64,000 nucleotides of DNA, taken from the NCBI RefSeq assembly GCF_003573695.1, contig NC_039364.1, forward strand, positions 63,508,256 to 63,572,255, read 5' to 3'. This DNA is from Papaver somniferum. Its lineage: Eukaryota; Streptophyta; Magnoliopsida; Ranunculales; Papaveraceae. Numbering within the stretch: position 1 is the stretch's first letter; every line of letters starts with the position of its first letter. A program made the position numbers and the translations under genes. Under the pieces are notes generated by a model. It made no database searches. It was not told the DNA's origin and saw nothing but the letters and a program-made list of their open reading frames with translations. Shown piece by piece: positions 46,535 to 59,784 of the stretch.

Positions 46535-49066
46535 ATGGCGTGTGCTTCAGGAGGATGTGGCGGCGCTGGTGGTGGTTGCTACAAGGACGAAGAGGAGAAG
46601 CAAGTGTTAGTTTCAGAACATCAAAATCAGCATCATTATATCTGTTTAAAGTGTAAAGTAGAAGAATTCATCTCTTCTTCTTCTGGGGATTTTATTAGTG
46701 ATCTTTGCTTTGTATGTTTTCGTTCTAATCTCTTTGGTAAATTCAAGCAATCGATTGTGAACGAAAACATACAAAGCAAAGATCACTACCAACGACTTGA
46801 TTTCCCCTACTGATAAAGTTCTCGTTGCCTTCTCTGGTGGTCACTCCTCCAGGTATTATTTCTATACTCAAAGCCCCAATTTTTTTCTCTTCAATCTCCA
46901 CGATTAGCAAGAATTTTAATCTTTGTTCACGTGTGTTTTCTAGGATAGCTCTACAATTTGTGCATGAGTTGCAAGAAAAGGCACAGAAAAATTCAGAAGC
47001 TAGTAGAGATAAAGCGTATCCTGTATTTGGTGTGGGAGTTGCATTTATCGATGAAACCAACATTAATTCTCTTGAATTGGATAAAGCAATTCAGGACTTA
47101 AGATTGATTGTTTCGAGTTTGTCGCTACCTGAAAAGGAATTGCACATTATGCCCATTGGAAATATTTGTTCCTCGGACCCTGTGGAAGGAAGGAACAAGA
47201 TGAGTGAATTGTTGTGTAATGTTACTGATGCCACCGGCAAAGAAGATCTCTTGCGATATCTTCGTATGCTATGCTTGCAGAAGGTTTACTTTTGTTTTTG
47301 TCTTTCATTAGCTGAATGTGGTGTGATGGAAAGAGATGAGGTTCTTGTATTAATGAGTTTATGATAACTACTGATTGCTTATGATAATCGGTATAATAAA
47401 GTGGTGCTAGGATCATGCACATCATCTATAGCTTGCCATATTATTTCAGCGACTGTGAAGGTATGTTTTTGATCTTATGGTATGGTGTTAGATCAATGGG
47501 GTGATGTTAAATTCATTTTCCCTTAAAAGACTAGAGCTAAGGGGAAAAAATGCTCTCAAGGAGCTGTCACAGATTATCAGAAACTCAAACTATGTTCTTA
47601 AGGAGCTTTTTTTGCTCACGAGGAACTGTCACAGATCATGCTCTCAAAGAGCTATCAATTGTTCAAACTATGGTAGCTCTTTGAGAGCATGACTTGAACA
47701 TTTGGTAGCTCTTTGGCTTGAAACTCTATTCCGAAAGTTTAGATGTGTAGGTTAGTTTCTTCATTTGACTTTTCAGTTATTGGTAGAATACAAATCTTGA
47801 TATGATGAAGACGCAGGAAATTGTTGAATTATTCCAAATTCTGAAGATTACATTGTGACTCGGAATTAGGATTAGTATGGAAAAAAATTCACTTCCTTGA
47901 ATAGTTCAACATTCCCTTTTAAAATTTGTAGAGTGTATACTATACTCCTTAAATAAGTAGCAGACCCAGGCAGTCCCATCTAAGAGTGTGGGGGCACAAC
48001 AGCAATTGTATTACAACCAATGAATAGCAGCCTGAGATCTGAATCACATATACTTTTTGTTCTTTTCACCAGGGACAAGGTTATTCTTTACCGGCAGATA
48101 TGCAGTACATTGATGCGAGATGGGAGATCCCAGTGGTGCTTCCTCTGCAAGACTGTGTTGCACAAGAGCTCAAAATGCTCTGCTGCCTAGACAGGTTTGT
48201 AGTAATTCTTTGCTATTGCATATTTAGTGTAAAAAAATCTGTGATTCTGTCACGAACCCTTCTACTCTTTCTGAAATACAGTTTAAAGACCTTGGAGGTG
48301 CTTGATGGTCCTCGTGCTGGTATCAATGGCTTGGTGTCATCATTCATTCAAGTTCTTCTGGTAAATATAGCAATTTATGTGGTGTATATGGTCTCCTCTT
48401 TCTGTTGTCATTCTTGCTTTCACCAGTAAACTGAACTCCTCTGGTTCTTCGCAGGAAGAAAACCCTGGACGTGAACGCACCATTGTTAGAACAGCAGAAA
48501 AGCTCAGTCCATTCCATTTCAATAGGCTCCCAGAAGAAAGCAAAGACTCCAATAACAGTCATTTGCCATCACGATGGCGTCGCAGGAAGAAGCAAAATCT
48601 AAAATCTCATGATGAGTCCATGCCGTCAGAGTTTCTCTGCCCAGTCTGCTTCAGTCCACTGACTAAATCAGAGTTTGAAAGTTTAACAATGAAGCTTGGG
48701 AGTTCTGACACATGTAGTGAAAGTGAAATTTTTGGATCAAGCTGCTGCCCCAGTTGCCAGTTTCAGATACTTCCAAAAGAGCATTCATCTATGGAGCAGT
48801 TCTATACACTTCTGCCCCAGCCAATGATAGCACGAGCACCAAGGGAGAGCATGAATGGTGACCAGACTTGGCTAAGGTGATAATTTGCTTTTTGTTGTTG
48901 TCTATGACATTCCTTTATTACTCCCGGTGTTCTATGTTTTATGTTACGAAATGAGAAAACAGAAAAATTGTTCCTAACTGAACTTGTTCTCCATTGGGTT
49001 TATGATTACGTTTCTAGGGAGCAAATCAAAGATTGCTTGCTCTCTGACGGTGAGGATGGAACATGA
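46535..49066 (+). CDS. CTU2: Cytoplasmic tRNA 2-thiolation protein 2 (CTU2/NCS2); two apparent lesions
   Basis: CTU2 partners CTU1 to thiolate wobble U34 of Lys, Glu and Gln tRNAs in the cytoplasm, using the URM1 sulfur relay. Exons: 46535-46852, 46944-47283, about 47374-47460, 48073-48194, 48282-48360, 48455-48876 and 49018-49066 (TGA). Seen motifs are an N-terminal Cys pair (CLKC), LCFVCFRSNLFGKFK, the PP-loop-like SGGHSSR across exons 1/2, LQFVHELQ, VDARWE-type IDARWEIPVVLPL, two C-terminal Cys pairs (CPVC, CPSC) and the terminal REQIKDCLLSD. These are in family order and nearly full length. Two oddities: a 28-nt inverted copy inserted at 46760-46787 shifts exon 1 out of frame before SGGHSSR, and TG replaces AG before exon 3 (47372-47373). 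All other splice sites are canonical. It is either a recent pseudogene, a locus with unusual splicing, or a sequence error. Confidence 0.85.
46696..46788. repeat. 30-bp perfect inverted repeat in CTU2 exon 1
   Basis: 46696-46725 and 46759-46788 are exact reverse complements with a 33-nt loop. Removing 28 nt of the right arm (46760-46787) restores the CTU2 frame, so the right arm is the insertion and the left arm its template. Confidence 0.9.
47636..47692. repeat. Perfect 19-bp hairpin in CTU2 intron 3
   Basis: TCATGCTCTCAAAGAGCTA at 47636-47654 pairs with 47674-47692 around a 19-nt loop. Related half-units (CTCTCAAGGAGCTGTCACAG near 47551, AAGGAGC near 47600) precede it. The origin is unknown; it may be a small fold-back element. 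Confidence 0.8.
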
Positions 49067-49931
49067 ATCCTGCTTTCTTCTGCTCATGGTAACCAGGTGT
49101 GCCACTGACTGGGTCCATATATTAACTTGTAACCAAGTCGCAGCATATTCTTTACTGTTTTTTTACCTGTGATCGGTGGCCAGGTGACTACCGGAGAACC
49201 TATCTAGTGGTGTCAAAAAGTGCACCAAAAAGTCATCATCTTGGTCAAGATTCACAAAGACAGCTCGTTTTGGTAACAGAATTCAGTGTCATTGCACGTT
49301 GTTCAGTATTGGAAATCCTTATTTGTATCTTGTATTAATTCAAGGCGTCTCGGCCGATTCTGAGATAGAGAGCGGACCATTTATTTACTGTATACTTAAT
49401 TTAAGTGATGCCAATTTTCCCCCTATTAATTTATGCTGATTACTGTATACCTATTAACTGGTAATGTTGTGTCCTTATTATGTCTGGCTTTGGAGCCGGT
49501 TCATTTTCAATAGATGAACAGACAATTTTCTGTGAGGTGCCCAGTCAGGCACCCCAGTTCTGCTAAAATGTCACTCTGACACATTCTCCATGCATACCAT
49601 ATACATCCACTCTTTCTCAGATATAGAATCCCAAACTGAAGGGGCGTAACAAGGAGCCAATTAGACCTCTAAAATTTTACAATTTTGTCATTTAAGGGCA
49701 AGGGTAGCCAGTAGCGCCCACCCAAGGTTCATAAAACCATTTTAACAGAAGAATTTTCTTATTATCTGCTTCCGGAAAATAAGAGAACAAGGAACAACCA
49801 AAGGGAAAATCTAAGATAAGAGAACTGAGAATTTCCATGGGCTGCAATGAATGTGAATGATTTCACTGGTAAACAGAGCGGTCACCTACACACTTTCTAG
49901 TGAAGAGAAAGAAGAGGAGTAAATGAAGTAG
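49067..49931. other. Convergent intergenic region between CTU2 and the kinase gene (3' UTRs)
   Basis: 865 bp between the two stop codons. AT-rich, with no further gene. It must contain both 3' UTRs and polyadenylation signals; none stands out enough to place. Confidence 0.6.
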
Positions 49932-54096
<4,165 letters not shown>

Positions 54097-54178
54097 TGGA
54101 TGAAACAATGGTTGCCAGCTCCCAGTTCAACCACCTTGCTGATTTGAAGCCTCAACTCAAGGAAACCAATCCATGCCC
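54097..54178 (-). other. Kinase gene 5' UTR, second non-coding exon segment
   Basis: On the minus strand an acceptor TTTTCTTGCAG ends at 54179, followed by leader sequence up to the ATG at 54096. It is joined to the upstream leader exon by an intron of about 960 bp (55138-54179). Confidence 0.7.
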
Positions 54179-55138
54179 CTGCAAGAAAAGAATGATTCAA
54201 CAATCCATGCACATGCAAATCAATGTAAACCACTAGTTGGATGTTAACAGGAAACTAGTGTAAAGAACTGAACACGTAGACACAGATGCTAATAAAATGT
54301 AAATAGTAGTATAGTACCACAGGGAAACTATGTCTGACATAGTAGGTAAATGAACATCAGTAGTGCTTCCACGGAATACACTGGAGAGATAAGTATTCAT
54401 GACTTCAAATATGGAAATTGCTCTTGGTTTTCCGACATATGCAACAAATCCAGTTGAACAAGTATAACAATAAGTGCCTAGACATCATATTGTTATTCAA
54501 ACTTTCCAGTGAAGGATCTCGTAAGATTAGCTGAAAAGCTCTTAATGGTACCCTAAGAAAGCTCATAAAACTACACATTAACAGTAATCCAAATAAATCG
54601 CTCAAAAATATCAGCCCGCGTCTTGTTTTGAGCCATTTGAAAAGTCAAATTATACAACAAAGAAAACAATTGCAAGCTCAACAAAAAAGTATGTATAACC
54701 CTACAATTTATAGTTCCCCTGTTTTCCATCTTAAAGAAACTTCACCACACATTGTCCTTACAAACACCAACCCTGCTGCATAGCTTTTCGGTGCACACAG
54801 CGGCAAAGGGGTAGAACTCATGAACACAGGTATGAACACAACTTGTTATCATGCTAACATTTCAAAAATTCAACAAATTATTATGACTAAAGCAAATGTA
54901 ATTTTAAGACAAAACAATTAGATATCAGATCAATGATCACAGAAACAGAACCCCAAGCACATAATAAGATCAAGATTTCGTTTATACTGATACAAACAAA
55001 GATCATAATAGATACTGATCCCATTGAGCTGTTATCTGGATTAATAACAGTGTTACTTATAGATACAAAAACGATTGATTGAAATTTCAAGAAAATAAAA
55101 TAAATAAACAGAGGGATCTAAGCTTTGGATTTTCTTAC

Positions 55139-55190
55139 CTCCTTCGGTGCCCCTTGTTTTGGTGGTGTGTAATGTAAACCAAAATGGATG
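55139..55190 (-). other. Kinase gene first non-coding leader exon
   Basis: On the minus strand GAAGGAG is followed by GTAAGAAAA (donor at 55138-55137). The upstream end is a guess. A leader intron is common in this kinase family. No clear TATA box was seen. Confidence 0.55.
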
Positions 55191-55458
55191 GACTGTAAAA
55201 TAAGACCTAAACCAAAACTAGCCAAGGAAACTCGAGAAAAAAAATGGGGATATGCGACACATGATAAATAAATCAAAAAATAATACTAATTAAGATTACA
55301 CGTCGTTTCAAAGAAAAAAAAGACAAGCAATTACACAGGGTCTGTAGGGTCGGATGACCCCACATGACAAGGATGATCTGGGGCGGAGCATTTGACACTC
55401 GGCTCGTCAACCCAACCCGACTTAAAGCCCAATAATAAAGGGATTAAACATAAATTTT

Positions 55459-56459
55459 GAAACCTGTTTTGAGGCATACTCATTTTTTTTTTGAGGCATA
55501 CTCATTCATTATATCATCTAGGATGGGTTTATTAGGGGTGTCTAAAGGTAGTGCAATTACCTATATATCTCTAAACAATTTGAATTACTAAAGTGCCCTT
55601 ATCCTCAAAAACCTAAAATCAAAAATCAAAATAAATTTTAAACTTACACATCTAGGACTCCAATTCAATCAAGAAATTAATCAAACAAAGGAAACACGAA
55701 TCGAAGTGAGCGATGTTGGAGTGCGAAATCCAAATCTCAATTGCTCATAGATGTATTTTAGAATGTATGTGTAACAAACCCATCTTGTTTTTGATTGATT
55801 TTATTTTGTTTGATCGGTATAATATGATTTCAAAGATGAAATTAGGGTTTCCAGAAGATCAGTTCGGCTGATCTTGGAGTATCAATTTTGAGCCGAACTT
55901 AGTGTATGATTTAGAGAAACACTATGCGGCTAATGTGACTTTGCTAGATTTTGTTCGAATCAGCCGAACCTAAATTCGTCAGTTACAGAGTGAAGTTCGG
56001 ATGATAACTTTTCAACCGAACTGTTCATCTGGTCAGAAGATCTGGGTTTTAAAAATTTAATTTTTGATAGATTCAACTTATAAAAAGGAAATTAAACCTT
56101 GTATAGAAGTTTACCTCTGATTCGAGTCACACATTTTGGTCACTTCTAATCACTAAAATCTCAAAAGTCAAAACCCAAGTTTTTTTTTCCACTTCTTCTT
56201 CTTCCTCTCAAAAATCCCAACTCCCTCACATAAATTTGATTTTCTACTAATTCACCACTAATAATTTAATTTTTAATCAATCCTTAAAATTCCTAACTAA
56301 TCAAATCTAATCATAATCATTAACACTAATTATGTAGGGGTAGTTATGCCACTATCAAAAAGGGTGGATAAAAGGTGATGTTGTTTTTTATTTAGTGACC
56401 CTATTTTGGCATTATTTAGTATGCCTCAAAAAAATTCAGTATGCCTGAAAACAGGTTTC
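55459..56459. mobile_element. MITE-like element with repeated GAGGCATACT termini
   Basis: The left end reads GAAACCTGTTTTGAGGCATA and the right end, in reverse complement, GAAACCTGTTTTCAGGCATA. Both are followed by poly-T and a second GAGGCATACT. The interior is AT-rich and non-coding. TTT lies outside both ends, so any TSD is 3 bp or undefined. Superfamily uncertain (PIF/Harbinger or CACTA would make 3-bp duplications). Confidence 0.65.
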
Positions 56460-57209
56460 TTTCAGAAATCCTTCCCAAGTTTGACATGGGTGTTACTTTA
56501 GACTTAGTCTTATGGGCTAGATTGGAGGTGCTAGATTATCACTTAAGTGTTGCAATTCAAAAAAAAAGTGTGGCAAAAAAGTTAACACTAGTTCTCTCTC
56601 CTACCAGTTGCTAGCATGTGAACTAACAGCTAGATATTTTCGCTGAATAATTCAGTGCTGGGAAAAGTACCTTTTCGCGGAACGAAACAACACTAGGAAG
56701 AATATTCCAAGCATCTACGCTGAATGGTTCAGCGCCAAGCTCTAGCGCTGAATGGAAACGTGCCCCATGTTAGCGCTACATCATTCAGCGCTTGACCTTT
56801 TTTTTTTTTACTTTTTTACTCCATCAGTAGTTTAGTAATTAAATTTTATACTGTTTTCATTATTTGTTTTCTCACACTCATGTTACACCACCAGACAGGT
56901 ATGTTTTCAAATTTTGAATTTTGAAAAGTTTGACAATTTGTTCCAACGGTTGTTTGTTTCGAAATCTTAAAATTTGGCAAACTAAGAAATGTTTTTGATT
57001 ACATTGCAAAACAATGTTACAATGTTTTTTGAAATTAAAAATTACGTTGAAATTAAAATTCTACTTCTAAAAATTAAAAAAGTACATTAAAATTAAAATT
57101 CTACTCCTAAAAATTAAAAAAATACATTGAAATTGAAATCCTACTTCTAAATTAACTTCTAATTCAAACTTAAAAATGAACTTCTAATAACTTAAATATC
57201 ACTCATAAT
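56460..57209. other. Non-coding flank of PIF/Harbinger ORF1 with GCGCTGAA palindromes
   Basis: 56640-56800 contains several CGCTGAAT..ATTCAGCG-type inverted motifs, for example CGCTGAATGGTTCAGCGCC at about 56720. They resemble those at 58390-58560 on the other side of ORF1. Downstream is AT-rich with repeated AAATTAAAATTCTACTCC-like units (57045-57150). Probably the element's subterminal region; the terminus was not found. Confidence 0.5.
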
Positions 57210-58189
57210 TTAGGGGATTGGTTCTAAGCCATTACGAACCAAAATCTCGTTCCTCCATTTCTTGTAAAGGGGTATCTCCCATTCTTGTACTTCATTCAAA
57301 TTTTGGCGTAGGATCTTCAAGTCTGATTCTCTTTGTTGGGTTTGTGCCAAGATTGTAGTTTTTTCCATATTTTTATTAAGGAACTCTTCTTCGGTTTCAT
57401 ACTTTGCCACCCTTTGTGCTTGTGCACTTTCAAGAAGTTGTATGATCTTATGCATTTTATCATATGCTCTCTCCGATGCTTTAGTCTCACGAGCCTTTTT
57501 CTTTGCCTTATCTCTTCCTGAACTTCTAACATCATCTGTTTGTTCGAAATAGCGTCTTCTACGTGATATGTCTGAGGTATCAGAACCTTGGGTGGATGAG
57601 CTACCAAATCTTGCCATATCCTCCAAATCTTCATCTATAGTTACTGGAGCGGAAGTACTAGGTTTAGTTGCTTGACTAGGTTGAGTTGCTTGACTAGGTC
57701 CAACATCATTATTCATCTCTGGATTGTAATCTGGTTGATATGTCTTCAAGAGCTGGAAAACCGATTCATGTATCCAACGTTTACCCCGTGCTGCTTCATA
57801 ATTTTGTGTTCCAATGCGGTACTGTGGAAAAAAAAAAAGAAAAAATGTATTAGTGTCTTACGAATGAAATATATTTGGAAGAAAAAAAAAACATCAATTT
57901 TTTTAACGGTACTTACATAATCTTGTTCATTCAATCCCGAAGGTTTATTGCGGAAGTAAGGTCTTATTAATGAAACATATTTCCTCACTTCGCCTCTCAA
58001 CGTGTTACACCTTGATTGCAATGACTTTTTATCCCTATCCTTACCTTGCGGCCATCTTTTAACGAACTCTTGCATAATTCTCTTCCAAAGTTGTGAACCT
58101 TTTTGATCTTTTCCTCTAATCGGATCGTTACTTGCTATAATCCAAGAGAGAATTAGTGCATCATCCTCTTTTGTTTGAAAGTGTGCCAT
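57210..58189 (-). CDS. PIF/Harbinger-type ORF1: Myb/SANT-like protein with NAM-associated C-terminal region
   Basis: Two exons, 58189-57917 (91 codons, ends at a GTAAGT donor) and 57821-57210, join in frame (acceptor TTCCACAG) to give 294 residues. Residues 10-85 form a Myb/trihelix-like domain with W at positions 16, 35 and 46 (EDDALILSWIIAS, QLWKRIMQEFVKRWPQ). Residues 95-115 carry the typical RGKRWIHESVFQLLK. Residues 130-185 are Ser/Thr/Gln-rich, then Lys-rich with coiled coil to the C-terminus. Such proteins, often annotated as 'glutathione S-transferase T3-like' or NAM-C-domain, correspond to the DNA-binding partner encoded by PIF/Harbinger transposons. The frame is clean, so the gene may be recently active or domesticated. 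A divergent ORF1-like gene and a transposase remnant lie upstream. Confidence 0.8.
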
Positions 58190-58432
58190 ATTTTGTATGA
58201 ACAAAATCGTAGAAGAAGGAGAGAAGAAGAAGAAGAAAATCAATTGATTTTGGTGTGAGGGATGAAGGAGAAGTAGTTATCTATTTATAGGGAAGCCTGA
58301 AAATATAGCTGTTGAGGTTTCAAACGGCTATTAAATCTGAGACGTTGAAAATGCAACGGTCATCTTGATCTGATGGCTGAGAAGAGAATCGCTGAATGAT
58401 GCTGCGTGAAGCGCATAATTGTCCAGCGTGTG

Positions 58433-58550
58433 GCGCTGAACCATCCAGCGTTGTGCCCTATCAACCATTAGATCTAAAACTAGACGTTGAGAGAAGAGAC
58501 TAGTTTTTTATCTAACGGCTGATAGGGCACAACGCTGGATGGTTCAGCGC
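58433..58550. repeat. 41-bp inverted repeat (hairpin) between two divergent ORF1-type genes
   Basis: 58433-58473 and 58510-58550 are reverse complements with about two mismatches, starting GCGCTGAACCATCCAGCG. The loop is 36 nt. It sits about 245 bp from the ATG of the minus-strand gene and about 66 bp from the ATG of the plus-strand gene. Confidence 0.85.
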
Positions 58551-58615
58551 TTCTCTTAACGACTACATTTTGCAGCCCAAACTCATATTGTTTCTTCTCT
58601 ATATAAACTCAATAC

Positions 58616-59032
58616 ATGAACTCAAAATCCCCACCCCAAACTTGTGAAGTTTCACTCTCTGCTTCTACTCCTAAATTCTTGATTCAAAGTTCAAGCATAG
58701 TTGCATTCTCAATTGCCGAAGACAATGATTTGGTGAGAAGTTTTCGCAAAATTAACAACACAAATCCTTTCGGCAAGTCTCAAACAAGCAACGCATTTCG
58801 GGAACAAGTTGTTCAAGAATTTGTGAGAATCAATGGAAATGAAAATGAAAGATGCCAAAAACAACTACAAACTCGGTTAGCAAGCATCAAGCGCTATTGC
58901 AAGCTTTTTCACATTTCATTAAGGGAGTCAAATGGTAATCGTGAAGGTGCTTTGAATTTATACCAAACGGATCATGAAATGCCATGCATTCATATCACCG
59001 CTTTGGAGATATTTGGTGGAGCTCGAAGTTGA
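58616..59032 (+). CDS. Second, shorter PIF/Harbinger ORF1-like (Myb-like) protein
   Basis: 138 codons from ATG 58616 to TGA 59032. Residues 38-100 parallel the Myb-like domain of the neighbouring minus-strand gene: AEDNDLVRSFRKINNTNPFG and VVQEFVRINGNENERCQKQL versus EDDALILSW..NDP and IMQEFVKRW..RDKKSLQSR. The C-terminal NAM-associated part is missing and the tail ends LEIFGGARS. It is probably a truncated paralogue or the ORF1 of another nested element. A TATA-like TATATAAAC at about 58600 precedes the ATG closely. The aromatic positions of the Myb core are partly replaced. Confidence 0.5.
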   Translation: MNSKSPPQTCEVSLSASTPKFLIQSSSIVAFSIAEDNDLVRSFRKINNTNPFGKSQTSNAFREQVVQEFVRINGNENERCQKQLQTRLASIKRYCKLFHISLRESNGNREGALNLYQTDHEMPCIHITALEIFGGARS

Positions 59033-59326
59033 TTTATGAAGTATTATGAAGAAGTATTATGAAGTATTTATGAAGTATTATGGAGAAGTATTTATGAAGT
59101 ATTATGGAGTAATTGTAATGTAATTGTAAACGTGCATGAAGAAGTATTTATGAAGTTCTAGTTAAATATGTACTGTAATTGTAAACGTGCATGAAGAAGT
59201 ATTATGAAGTATTATGGAGTTTACAATAACTAATTAAATTGTCTACTTAATGAAAACATGCTTGATTGAAATATGGAGTATCAAATTTACTCTCCATTCT
59301 CATAAAATGTTCCATCTTCTTGAGGG
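59033..59326. other. Non-coding spacer with GAAGTATTATGAAGTATT repeats
   Basis: Short tandem variants of ATGAAGTATTATGGAG fill 59033-59215, followed by AT-rich sequence. No gene seen. Confidence 0.6.
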
Positions 59327-59784
59327 TCATATTTGGTCTTCATCGGTATTAACGTCACTTGCACCCTCATGAACTTCCGTTAAGGCATCATCCATCACTA
59401 TGTTCGGAATATATCCATCTCTCAACCCATCTCCACGTCGTAGCCAAATGTGTGTAGTGAGTTCTTCGCGAAGTTCTGCCCAACGCGCCGGGTTGTACAA
59501 TACTTGAGGAGGTAGCCTTGTATTTCCTTGAATTGGCGGTTGAGGTTCTTGTCCCGTGATCATCCCCCATTCCTCATTGCAATATTCCATCTCAACACAC
59601 ATATTGTGCATTATCAAGCACCCCCTCATAGTTGCCTTCATGTCTGTTTTTTTTATAATAACGACATGGTTTCAATATAATACCAAACTTACCCTTTAGA
59701 CCACCAAATGCACGTTCAATGTCTTTCCTTTTTGCTTCTTGATATCAATTGAAAAGACTTTCCGCACTGTTTGAGGCGGGTTTG
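59327..59784 (-). pseudogene. PIF/Harbinger transposase (DDE_Tnp_4) C-terminal remnant
   Basis: On the minus strand, 59784-59660 contains YQEAKRKDIERAFGGLKGKF, the hallmark segment of Harbinger-type (HARBI1-like) transposases with the third catalytic acidic residue in D-I-E-R-A-F. From 59641 comes MKATMRGCLIMHNMCVE (the family's C-I-I-L-H-N-M block), then a typical variable tail with WAELREELTTHIW. A one-base shift at a run of eight A (about 59646-59653) separates the two, and a TGA lies just upstream of the YQEA segment. The N-terminal two-thirds is cut off by the LTR1 insertion at 59785. It is not functional as it stands. Confidence 0.8.

Noticed and set aside
46743..47063. Minus-strand frame with LCFVCFRS, as in CTU2
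   Set aside because: It translates the inverted 28-bp copy of CTU2 exon 1, so the resemblance is a by-product of the inverted duplication.
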